Program-made: the position numbers and the translations under genes
NCBI GenBank assembly: GCA_035310015.1
Contig: DATGEO010000018.1
Span: 1 to 6,574 of the forward strand
DNA from: DATGEO01 sp035310015
Lineage (GTDB): Bacteria; Chloroflexota; Dormibacteria; Dormibacterales; Dormibacteraceae
Length of the DNA stretch: 6,574 nt
Direction: 5' to 3'
In this document: one piece after another, positions 1 to 5,916 of the stretch
Position numbering within the stretch: the stretch's first letter is position 1
Layout of the letters: each line of letters begins with the position of its first letter
Notes under the pieces: model-generated
Database searches by the model: none
Seen by the model: only the letters and a program-made list of their open reading frames with translations
What the model was told of the DNA's origin: nothing

Positions 1-1
1 C

Positions 2-643
2 TCAGCGGCGCGCGACGAGCGCCCGCACGATCCGGCCGAACAGCTCGCTCGCGCTGCCGGCGCCGAACCGCAGCACCTCGTCGACGTCGAACGACTCGTC
101 GGCGGAGTCGGACGTGATGCGCACGCCGCCCCACGGCACGACGTTGGCGTGCGCGACCTGCGCCACGGCCGCCGTCTCCATGTCGAAGCAGGCGCCGTCC
201 GGAAAGTCGTTGAGGATGCCGTCCCGGACCGACCGCGCGGTGATGATCTGGTCGCCCGTGAGGATCAGCCCGGTGCGCACGAGGGCCTGGTCCTCCACCA
301 CGCCGCGGGCGGCGGCAACCAGGCGTTCGGAGATGTCGTCACTCGCGGCGTACACCCGGCCGCCGCGAGCCGGGGTGAGGGGCCGGGCGTCGAAGTCGTG
401 CTGCACCGCGCCGGAGGCGACGATCAGCCTTCCGGGCTGGGTCTCGCTCCGGATTCCGCCCGCGAGCCCGATGGAGATGAGGGCGCGCGGCGCCAGCACG
501 TCGCACGCCCGCTGCGCCGCCATCGCCGCCGCCACCTTGCCCACGCCGCAGACGATCACCTCCAGCCGGTCGCTCGACTCGAGCGCGGCCGCCTCCTGCT
601 CGAGGGCGGCCAGCACCACCACCCGCCGATCGCTCGAACTCAT
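2..643 (-). CDS. MTA/SAH nucleosidase-like protein (nucleoside phosphorylase superfamily)
   Basis: A complete reading frame whose TGA stop lies at the left edge. The product is 213 aa from the ATG at 641-643, or 220 aa from an in-frame ATG at 662-664. Numbering from the longer form, the fold signatures occur in order: an ALEQE segment (E24, matching the catalytic Glu12 of E. coli MTAN), SIGLAGGI (64-71), HDFD (89-92), TGDQII (136-141), FDMETAAVAQ (160-169, E163 matching Glu174) and SDSAD (185-189, D186 matching the catalytic Asp197). Family members cleave N-glycosidic bonds of 5'-methylthioadenosine, S-adenosylhomocysteine or related nucleosides in the cytoplasm. Beside a purine-degradation operon it may instead feed purine bases into that pathway, which is inference. 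I prefer the shorter start because the first beta strand (RRVVVLAAL) follows at once and because the longer form would overlap the divergent uraD start. No good ribosome binding site is seen for either. The family is secure; the substrate is not. Confidence 0.85.
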   Translation of the reverse strand: MSSSDRRVVVLAALEQEAAALESSDRLEVIVCGVGKVAAAMAAQRACDVLAPRALISIGLAGGIRSETQPGRLIVASGAVQHDFDARPLTPARGGRVYAASDDISERLVAAARGVVEDQALVRTGLILTGDQIITARSVRDGILNDFPDGACFDMETAAVAQVAHANVVPWGGVRITSDSADESFDVDEVLRFGAGSASELFGRIVRALVARR

Positions 644-663
644 TCGCTTAAGCTTGACCGTCA
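644..663. promoter_or_regulatory. Divergent start region with small palindromes (possible operator)
   Basis: Only about ten bases separate the preferred nucleosidase start (641-643, minus) from the uraD TTG (654, plus). This AT-richer spot holds GCTTAAGC (646-653), AAGCTT (650-655) and TGACCGTCA (655-663, an inverted repeat around one central base). Palindromes between divergent genes often bind regulators, but these are short and could be chance. I see no convincing -35/-10 pair on either strand, so promoters probably lie inside the opposing coding sequences. Confidence 0.25.
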
Positions 664-1130
664 TCGACGCACGCTGGAAGGCTGTCGCACGAGGCGACGA
701 GCCGGCCGACCTCGAGGGCCGCCTCTACGGCTGCCTGGCCAGCCGCCGGTGGGCCCGCGCCGTCGCCTCCGGCCAGCATCCCGACGAGGCCATGGACGCG
801 CTCACCGACGAGGAATGGCTCGAGGCCATGCGCGCGCATCCGCGCATCGGCGAGCGGGGCGGCGACGCTCCGGTGAGCTCGGAGCGCGAGCAGAGCCGGG
901 CGATGGAATCCTCGGCCGCGACGAAGGCCGCCCTGGCAGCCGAGAATCGAAGGTATGAGGAGCGCTTCGGCCACGTGTTTCTCATCCATGCGAGCGGCCG
1001 CAGCGGAGAGGAGATCCTGGCAGAGCTCCGGCGGCGCATGAGTAACGACCCCGCCACCGAGCTGGCCGAGGCGAAGGGCGAGCTGCGAAAGATCGCCCAC
1101 CTTCGGATGAGGAACGTGCTCGGGTCATGA
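654..1130 (+). CDS. uraD: 2-oxo-4-hydroxy-4-carboxy-5-ureidoimidazoline (OHCU) decarboxylase
   Basis: This enzyme decarboxylates OHCU to (S)-allantoin, the last step of urate breakdown to allantoin, in the cytoplasm. The product is 158 aa, within the usual range for the short bacterial form. Family signatures in order are LYGCLASRRWA (24-34, the CCGSRRWA-like motif), WLEAMRAHPRIGE (55-67, with the catalytic His62), SSEREQ (75-80, E79 and Q80 corresponding to conserved active-site residues), ENRRYEERFGHVFLIHASGRS (98-118) and a C-terminal helix ending KIAHLRMRNVL. The TTG at 654 is chosen because it is the only ATG, GTG or TTG in frame between the preceding gene and the conserved RRWA motif; the next, ATG 792, would delete that motif. 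The frame stays open upstream to 114, but that part is antisense to the nucleosidase and resembles nothing. No clear ribosome binding site precedes the TTG, so the message could be leaderless. The stop overlaps the uraH start as ATGA. Confidence 0.9.
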   Translation: MTVIDARWKAVARGDEPADLEGRLYGCLASRRWARAVASGQHPDEAMDALTDEEWLEAMRAHPRIGERGGDAPVSSEREQSRAMESSAATKAALAAENRRYEERFGHVFLIHASGRSGEEILAELRRRMSNDPATELAEAKGELRKIAHLRMRNVLGS

Positions 1131-1462
1131 GCATCTCCACCCACGTCCTCGACACCATGCGCGGGACGCCGGCCGCCGGCCTGGCGGTGACCCTCAGCCG
1201 GCGCGAGCCCGACGGTGACTGGAAATCCATCGGCGAATCGGTGACGGACGCAGACGGCCGCGTGCGCCGGCTGAGCGAGGACGAGCTCGATGCCGGCGAG
1301 TACCAGCTGAGGTTCGACACCCGGCCGTACTTCCAGCGCTCCGGCCTGGACGCGTTCTATCCGGAGGTGCTGGTGGTCTTCAACCTCGAAGACGCGAGCG
1401 GTCACCTGCACATCCCGGTGCTGCTGAGCGCTTTCGGCTACACCACGTACAAGGGCACATGA
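1127..1462 (+). CDS. uraH: 5-hydroxyisourate hydrolase (transthyretin-like)
   Basis: This enzyme hydrolyses 5-hydroxyisourate, the product of urate oxidase, to OHCU, the substrate of UraD encoded just upstream. The product is 111 aa, typical of bacterial HIUases, which form transthyretin-like tetramers. The N-terminal STHVLD motif carries the catalytic His6. A TDADGR block (40-45) holds the conserved Arg45. RFDTRPYF (62-69) and FYPEV (77-81) are core strands, and HLHIPVLLSAFGYTTYKG (93-110) holds His93, His95 and the family's C-terminal tetrapeptide, here Y-K-G-T at 108-111. That signature separates HIUase from vertebrate transthyretin. The ATG overlaps the uraD stop (ATGA, 1127-1130), and the stop overlaps the next ATG the same way. 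A GAGGAA at 1109-1114 lies somewhat far upstream for a ribosome binding site, so translational coupling is likely. No signal peptide is present, so it should be cytoplasmic. All catalytic residues I know of are present. Confidence 0.96.
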   Translation: MSISTHVLDTMRGTPAAGLAVTLSRREPDGDWKSIGESVTDADGRVRRLSEDELDAGEYQLRFDTRPYFQRSGLDAFYPEVLVVFNLEDASGHLHIPVLLSAFGYTTYKGT

Positions 1463-2337
1463 AGACCTCGCGCATCGTCCTCGGCGACAACCAGTACGGC
1501 AAGGCGGAGACGCATGTGGTGCGCGTGGCCCGGTCGGGTGCGACGCACGAGATCACCGACTACAACGTCAGCGTGGCGCTGGCGGGCGACTTCGGCGCCA
1601 GCCATCTCACCGGCGACAACAGCAAGGTGGTGCCGACGGACACGCAGAAGAACACGGTGTTCGCGTTTGCAAAGGATCCGCCAGGCGAGCCTGAAGAGTT
1701 CGGTCTGCGGCTCGCGCGCCACTTTGTCGGGGAGTTCGAGGCCGTGGCCCGAGCGCGCGTGAGCATCGAATCGTTTGCATGGGCGCGCATCGAGGCCGGC
1801 GGCCGGCCGCACCCGCACGCGTTCGTGCGCGCGGGCTCGGAGAGGAGGCTTGCGGCGGTCACGTGCACGAAAAAGGACGAGTGGGTCGTCGCCGGCATCA
1901 CCGACCTGGTCGTGTTGAAGTCGACGGGCTCTGAGTTCCATGGCTTTCCGCGTGACCGCTACACCACGCTCGAGGAGACAAGCGATCGCATCCTCGCCAC
2001 GGCGGTAACCGCTCGCTGGCGCTACGCGGGCAGCGGCGTCAGCTGGGGCGAAGCGTTCATGGACGCGCGGAGCGTGATGCTCGAGGCTTTCGCGGTGAAG
2101 CACAGCCTCGCCCTTCAGCAGACGCTGTATGCGATGGGCGAGGCGGTGCTGGAAGCGCGACCGGAGATCGTCGAGGTTCGGCTCTCGATGCCGAACAAGC
2201 ACCACTTCGCCGTCGACCTCGAGCCCTTCGGCCTCACCAACGAGAACGAGGTCTTCTACGCGGCCGACCGGCCGTACGGCCTGATCGAGGGCACCGTCAC
2301 GCGCGACGACGCCCCCGAACCAGGCCACGCGTGGTGA
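1459..2337 (+). CDS. Urate oxidase (uricase), cofactor-free
   Basis: This enzyme oxidises urate with O2 to 5-hydroxyisourate and H2O2, without metal or flavin. The product is 292 aa, the normal length for two tandem T-fold domains. Signatures include YGKAE (13-17, with catalytic Lys15), VPTDTQKNT (58-66, with Thr60 of the catalytic pair), KSTGSEFHGF (154-163, with Phe160 that stacks on urate), EETSDRILAT (172-181, with Arg177 that binds urate), LALQQTLYAMG (218-228, with Gln221) and MPNKHHF (244-250, with Asn246 and His248). These match the Aspergillus flavus active-site set (Lys10, Thr57, Phe159, Arg176, Gln228, Asn254, His256), so the enzyme should be active. It is not fused to a decarboxylase domain, unlike B. 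subtilis PucL; that activity is the separate uraD gene. The ATG overlaps the uraH stop. Its TGA shares one base with the next ATG. No catalase for the H2O2 is visible in the window. Confidence 0.97.
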   Translation: MKTSRIVLGDNQYGKAETHVVRVARSGATHEITDYNVSVALAGDFGASHLTGDNSKVVPTDTQKNTVFAFAKDPPGEPEEFGLRLARHFVGEFEAVARARVSIESFAWARIEAGGRPHPHAFVRAGSERRLAAVTCTKKDEWVVAGITDLVVLKSTGSEFHGFPRDRYTTLEETSDRILATAVTARWRYAGSGVSWGEAFMDARSVMLEAFAVKHSLALQQTLYAMGEAVLEARPEIVEVRLSMPNKHHFAVDLEPFGLTNENEVFYAADRPYGLIEGTVTRDDAPEPGHAW

Positions 2338-3206
2338 TGGACTTCCTGCAGCCCACCACCTGGCGCGAAGCGCTGGAGATGAAGGCCGAGCATCGCGACG
2401 CGACCCCGATCGCGGGTGGGACGGACGTGATGGTCGAGATCAACCTCGATCACCGGCGGCCCGCCGTGTTGATGGACCTGAACCGCGTGCGCGAGCTCAC
2501 GGAGTGGGGTTTCGTCGGCGGGCTGCTGCGCGTCGGCGCCGGCGTGACGTACACCCGGATCATCGAGGAGATGGGCCAGTACGTGCCGGGGCTGGCGATC
2601 GCGTCGCGCACCGTGGGCTCGCCGCAGATCCGCAACCGCGGCACCGTCGGCGGCAACCTGGGCACGTCGTCACCGGCGGGCGACGCGCATCCGCCGCTGC
2701 TCGCGTCTCAAGGCTGGGTCGAGCTCGCCTCGACCTCCGGCACTCGCCGCGTGCCCGCCCGCGAGTTCTTCGTCGGCCCCAAGAAGAACGCGATGCGCGA
2801 CGACGAGCTGGTGGCCGCCTTTCTCGTCGACCCCGCGCGCGGCGGGCAGGGCGGGCAGGGCGGGCATGGCGGGCAGCAGTTCGCCAAGGTCGGAACGCGC
2901 AACGCGATGGTCATCGCCGTCTGCTCGTTCGCGATCTCGATCGACGCCGAGCACCGGCGCGTGGGCACCGGCATCGGCTCGGCCGGCCCGACGCCGCTGG
3001 CCGCGACCGAGGCGGAGAAGTTCATCGCCGGCGAGCTCGACTGGGACAACCGCAAGGCCCCGAGCGCGGCGACGCTGGAGCGCTTCGGCACGCTGGTCGC
3101 GGCCGCCGCCAAGCCGATCAACGACGTCCGCGGCACCGCCGAATACCGCCGCCACGCGCTCGCGGTGATGGCGCGCCGCTGCCTGACCTGGGCGTGGGCC
3201 GCGTGA
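2337..3206 (+). CDS. FAD-binding subunit of xanthine-dehydrogenase-family molybdenum hydroxylase
   Basis: This is the medium, FAD-binding subunit (CoxM / XdhB-like) of a three-subunit molybdenum hydroxylase. It passes electrons from the 2Fe-2S subunit to NAD+ or another acceptor. The product is 289 aa, the usual length. The first FAD-binding block is TPIAGGTDVMVEI (23-35), and the second is TVGSPQIRNRGTVGGNLG (92-109) followed by TSSPAGD. The C-terminal CO-dehydrogenase-flavoprotein-like domain includes FAKVGTRNAMVIAV (182-195) and GIGSAGPTPL (212-221). No extra cysteines for a 4Fe-4S cluster are seen in the loop after the second block. The ATG at 2337 shares its A with the uricase stop (TGATG). 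Two GTG codons at 2331 and 2334 are alternative starts but would lie inside the uricase gene. An unusual Gly/Gln-rich stretch at residues 169-180 comes from a 9-bp tandem repeat. The short C-terminus, ending TWAWAA, is followed by the overlapping next gene. Confidence 0.93.
   Translation: MDFLQPTTWREALEMKAEHRDATPIAGGTDVMVEINLDHRRPAVLMDLNRVRELTEWGFVGGLLRVGAGVTYTRIIEEMGQYVPGLAIASRTVGSPQIRNRGTVGGNLGTSSPAGDAHPPLLASQGWVELASTSGTRRVPAREFFVGPKKNAMRDDELVAAFLVDPARGGQGGQGGHGGQQFAKVGTRNAMVIAVCSFAISIDAEHRRVGTGIGSAGPTPLAATEAEKFIAGELDWDNRKAPSAATLERFGTLVAAAAKPINDVRGTAEYRRHALAVMARRCLTWAWAA
2841..2876 (+). repeat. 9-bp tandem repeat (four copies) inside the FAD-subunit gene
   Basis: Four head-to-tail copies of GGCGGGCAG occur; the third ends in T instead of G. 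They are in frame and encode GGQ-GGQ-GGH-GGQ (residues 169-180) between the DELVAAFLVDP strand and the FAKVGTR motif, where relatives normally have a short loop. A 9-base unit can expand or contract by slippage without breaking the frame. Confidence 0.9.
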
Positions 3207-3691
3207 GGGTCGCGTGCCGGGTCAACGGCCGCCTTCGCGAGGCCGACGGCGTGTGGGAGGGCGAGAGCCTGCTCTACCTGCTGCGCGAACGCTTCGGGCT
3301 GTACGGGTCGAAGAACGCCTGCGAGCAGGGCGAGTGCGGTTCGTGCTCCGTCTACGTCGACGGCACGCTCGTCTGCGCGTGCCTGGTGCTCGCGGGCCAG
3401 GCCCAGGATCGCGAGGTGGTGACGGTCGAAGGCCTCGGCGACGCGGGCGGCCTGCACCGCGTCCAGCAGGCGTTCGTCGAGGCGGGCGCGGTGCAGTGCG
3501 GCTTCTGCACGCCGGGTTTCGTGGTCGCCACGCACGAGCTTCTCGGCCGGATTCCGAATCCGTCCGAGGCGGAGATCCGGGAAGCGCTGGCCGGCAACAT
3601 CTGCCGCTGCACGGGCTACGCCAAGATCCTGGCCGCGGTTCGCTTGGCATCCCCTCTCCCGCATGCGGGAGAGGGTAGGGTGAGGGCTTGA
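3203..3691 (+). CDS. 2Fe-2S subunit of xanthine-dehydrogenase-family molybdenum hydroxylase
   Basis: This is the small iron-sulfur subunit (CoxS / XdhC-type), which carries electrons from the molybdenum centre to FAD. The product is 162 aa. The N-terminal ferredoxin domain has C40-x4-C45-x2-C48-x11-C60 (within NACEQGECGSCSVYVDG). The helical domain has C99-x2-C102 (QCGFCTPGF) and C134-x-C136 (GNICRCTGY). All eight ligands for two 2Fe-2S clusters are present. The GTG at 3203 is chosen because it overlaps the upstream stop as GTGA and gives the normal N-terminus just before the CRVNG strand; a GTG at 3194 is an alternative. The family usually ends shortly after CRCTGYxKIxxAV. Here about 14 more residues (SPLPHAGEGRVRA plus the preceding alanine) are encoded by a palindromic repeat at 3652-3675 and its flank, so the tail is probably acquired and without function. 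The TGA overlaps the next start as TTGA. Confidence 0.94.
   Translation: MRVACRVNGRLREADGVWEGESLLYLLRERFGLYGSKNACEQGECGSCSVYVDGTLVCACLVLAGQAQDREVVTVEGLGDAGGLHRVQQAFVEAGAVQCGFCTPGFVVATHELLGRIPNPSEAEIREALAGNICRCTGYAKILAAVRLASPLPHAGEGRVRA
3652..3675. repeat. Perfect 24-bp palindrome, REP-like dispersed element
   Basis: Two 12-base arms (CCCTCTCCCGCA and its exact reverse complement) make a perfect inverted repeat with GCATGC at its centre. As RNA this could form a stem of about ten pairs closed by CATG. The right flank continues TAGGGTGAGGGC. From memory, this kind of CCCTCTCCCGC...GCGGGAGAGGG unit, often read as LPHAGEG-like peptides, is widespread in intergenic regions of many GC-rich bacteria. 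Here it lies inside the last codons of the 2Fe-2S subunit gene. No T-run follows, so it is not a standard intrinsic terminator. Confidence 0.8.
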
Positions 3692-5916
3692 GGGTCGGGG
3701 AGAGCGTTCCCCGCCCTGACGGCGCGGCCAAGGTCCAGGGCGCGTTCGAGTATTCGTCCGACCTCCGCGCGGACGGCATGCTGTGGGGAGCCACCGCGCG
3801 CAGCCCGCACCCCCACGCGCGGATCCGCTCGATCGACATCTCGGCGGCGCGCTCGATGCCGGGGGTGCACGTCGTGCTCACGCACGAGGACGTGCCCGGC
3901 CGCAATGCCTACGGTCTCGAGGTCCCCGACCAGCCGGTGCTCGCGGCGGGCGTCGTGAGGTGCTGGGGCGAGGCGGTGGCGCTGGTCGCGGCCGAGCATC
4001 CGGAGCAGGCGCGACGCGCGGCCCAGGCGGTGAAGGTGGATTACGAGGTGCTGGCGCCGCTCGTCGACCCCGAGGCGGCGCTTCGCGAAGGCGCCCCGCG
4101 GCTCCACCCGAATGGCAACGTGCTGCGCCACGTGAAGATCCGCCACGGCGACCAGTCCGCGCGCGCGGACGTGGTCGTGAAGGGCGAGTACGTCATCGGC
4201 ATGCAGGACCAGGCGGCCCTCGGCCCGGAGTCCGGCCTCGCGGTTCCGCAGCCCGACGGCAGCGTGGACCTCTTGATCTCGACGCAGTGGCTGCACGTCG
4301 ACCAGGAGCAGCTGTGCGCAGTTCTCGGCCTGCCCGCCGATAGGGTGCGGCTCACGATGGCCGGCATCGGCGGCGCCTTCGGCGCGCGCGAGGACCTGTC
4401 CATGCAGGCGCACGCGTGCCTGCTCGCGCTCGAGGGCGGCCGGCCGGTGAAGATGTCGTACTCGCGCCCGGAGTCGTTCGTCGGCCACGTGCACCGCCAT
4501 CCGGGCGTGCTGCGCTACGAGCACGGCGCCGACCGCGACGGCAACCTCGTGTACGTGCGGGCGCGGATCCTGCTCGACGGTGGCGCCTACGCGTCGAGCT
4601 CGACCGCCGTCATCGCCAACGCCACCTGCTTCTCATGCGGACCGTACCGCGTGCCGAACGCGACCGTCGACGGCATCGTCGTCTACACCAACAACCCGCC
4701 GTGCGGCGCGATGCGCGGCTTCGGCTCGGTGCAGAACTGCTACGCGCACGAGGCCCAGATGGACAAGCTCGCGGCCGCGCTGGGCATGGATCCCGTCGAG
4801 CTGCGCATGCGCAACGCGCTGCGGACCGGAGACACCCTCATCACGGGCCAGGTGATCGACGGCCCGGTGCCGGTGGCGGAGCTCCTGCAGCGAGTCAAGA
4901 GATTTGCCGAGGCCGAGGGAGACGGAATCCTGCCGGGGGGCCTCTCCAACACCACCCACGGCGAGGGCGTGAAGCGCGGCGTGGGCTACGCGGCCGGCTT
5001 CAAGAACGTCGGCTACTCGGAGGGCTTCAACGACTACTCCACCGCGCGGGTCCGCCTGCGCGTGGTCGACGGGCGTCCCCGCGTCGAGGTCCACACCGCC
5101 GGCGCCGAGGTGGGCCAGGGCCTCGTCATGGTGCAGGCGCAGATCGCCGGCACCGAGCTGGGCGTGAACGACGTCGTCGTGCTGCCGGCGGACACCCACG
5201 TCGGCTCGGCGGGCTCGTCGTCGGCGTCGCGGCAGACCTACATCACCGGCGGCGCGGTCAAAGCCGCATCGGAAGCGGTGCGCGAACGGGTGCTCGCGCT
5301 CGCACGGGCCGAGCTGCGCGCGCCCAGCGGGCTCCGCATCGAAAACGAGAACGTCGTCACCGGCGAGGGCAAGGTCGTGGTCTCGCTCGCGACCCTTCTC
5401 GGCGATGAGGTCATCGAGGAGACGCGCGAATTCCGCCCTCGCCGCACGCATCGCCTCGACCCCGAGACGGGGCAGTCCGACGCGCACATGCAGTTCGCCT
5501 TCGCCGCGCACCGCGCCACGGTCGACGTCGACACCGAGCTCGGGCTCGTGAAGGTGGTGGAACTCGCGACGGCGCAGGACGTCGGCAAGGCGATCAACCC
5601 GCAGGCGGTCGAGGGGCAGCTGGAGGGCGGCGCCGCGCAGGGCCTGGGCCTCGCCTTGATGGAGGAGATCCAGGTCAAGGACGGCGTGATCCGCAACGCC
5701 TCGTTCACGGATTACCTGCTGCCGACGATCCTCGACATGCCGCCGGTGCGCATGGACGTGCTCGAGCTCGGCGACCCGCGCTCGCCCTACGGCCTGCGGG
5801 GCGTGGGGGAGCCGCCGGCGATCTCGTCCGGGCCGGCGGTCGTCGCCGCGGTCCGAGCCGCCACCGGTCGCGACATCTCTCGAGTCCCGGTGCGACCGCA
5901 CGACCTCACCCTTTGA
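3688..5916 (+). CDS. Molybdopterin-binding catalytic subunit of xanthine-dehydrogenase-family hydroxylase
   Basis: This is the large catalytic subunit (XdhA / CoxL family). It hydroxylates an aromatic heterocycle with water at a Mo-cytosine- or Mo-pterin centre; in this operon a purine is likely. The product is 742 aa, a usual length. The N-terminal domain starts GESVPRPDGAAKVQG (4-18). Active-site landmarks are STQ (198-200), GGAFGARE (228-235, E235 aligning with bovine Glu802), MRGFGSVQN (342-350), GAEVGQGL (472-479, Q477) and GVGEPP (705-710, with Glu708, the base that activates the Mo-OH). Aligned from memory with bovine XDH, Arg880 becomes Asn311 and Phe1009-Thr1010 become Tyr434-Ala435, so xanthine binding cannot be assumed. 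The CoxL cysteine loop of CO dehydrogenase (AYXCSFR) is absent. The TTG at 3688 is the only usable start, since an in-frame TAG stands at 3676-3678, four codons upstream. The purine-rich AGGGTGAGGG just before it may help ribosome binding. Confidence 0.93.
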   Translation: MRVGESVPRPDGAAKVQGAFEYSSDLRADGMLWGATARSPHPHARIRSIDISAARSMPGVHVVLTHEDVPGRNAYGLEVPDQPVLAAGVVRCWGEAVALVAAEHPEQARRAAQAVKVDYEVLAPLVDPEAALREGAPRLHPNGNVLRHVKIRHGDQSARADVVVKGEYVIGMQDQAALGPESGLAVPQPDGSVDLLISTQWLHVDQEQLCAVLGLPADRVRLTMAGIGGAFGAREDLSMQAHACLLALEGGRPVKMSYSRPESFVGHVHRHPGVLRYEHGADRDGNLVYVRARILLDGGAYASSSTAVIANATCFSCGPYRVPNATVDGIVVYTNNPPCGAMRGFGSVQNCYAHEAQMDKLAAALGMDPVELRMRNALRTGDTLITGQVIDGPVPVAELLQRVKRFAEAEGDGILPGGLSNTTHGEGVKRGVGYAAGFKNVGYSEGFNDYSTARVRLRVVDGRPRVEVHTAGAEVGQGLVMVQAQIAGTELGVNDVVVLPADTHVGSAGSSSASRQTYITGGAVKAASEAVRERVLALARAELRAPSGLRIENENVVTGEGKVVVSLATLLGDEVIEETREFRPRRTHRLDPETGQSDAHMQFAFAAHRATVDVDTELGLVKVVELATAQDVGKAINPQAVEGQLEGGAAQGLGLALMEEIQVKDGVIRNASFTDYLLPTILDMPPVRMDVLELGDPRSPYGLRGVGEPPAISSGPAVVAAVRAATGRDISRVPVRPHDLTL
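3691..3717 (+). other. Possible mRNA hairpin just after the molybdenum-subunit start codon
   Basis: AGGG (3691-3694) and CGGGGA (3696-3701) can pair with TCCCCG (3708-3713) and CCCT (3714-3717), with T3695 bulged and GAGCGT as the loop. It begins directly after the TTG start. The bases also encode the normal family N-terminus (VGESVPRP), so the fold may be a by-product of GC-rich coding. Confidence 0.35.

Noticed and set aside
114..653. Open frame continuing upstream of uraD on the plus strand
   Set aside because: It is antisense to the well-supported nucleosidase, has low-complexity Arg/Ala/Ser-rich translation, and no family resemblance; uraD homology begins only after 654.
1438..2328. Minus-strand open frame opposite urate oxidase
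   Set aside because: Urate oxidase on the plus strand has every catalytic motif; the reverse translation is Arg/His-rich with no family signature.
2841..2876. CRISPR-like repeat array
   Set aside because: The units are nine bases with no spacers and are in frame within a conserved gene.
2708..3664. Minus-strand open frame across the FAD and 2Fe-2S genes
   Set aside because: It spans two recognised plus-strand genes, including their cysteine motifs, and shows no recognisable domain; it is a shadow of GC bias.
3652..3675. Intrinsic transcription terminator
   Set aside because: The stem is strong, but no T-run follows, it lies in coding sequence, and the operon continues with overlapping genes.
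4633..5901. Long minus-strand open frame opposite the molybdenum subunit
   Set aside because: Its His/Arg/Ala-rich translation is typical of the antisense of a high-GC gene, and the plus-strand frame carries all the family motifs.
3688..5916. Carbon monoxide dehydrogenase large subunit (CoxL)
   Set aside because: The active-site cysteine loop AYXCSFR of form I CO dehydrogenase is absent, and the neighbours are purine-catabolic genes.
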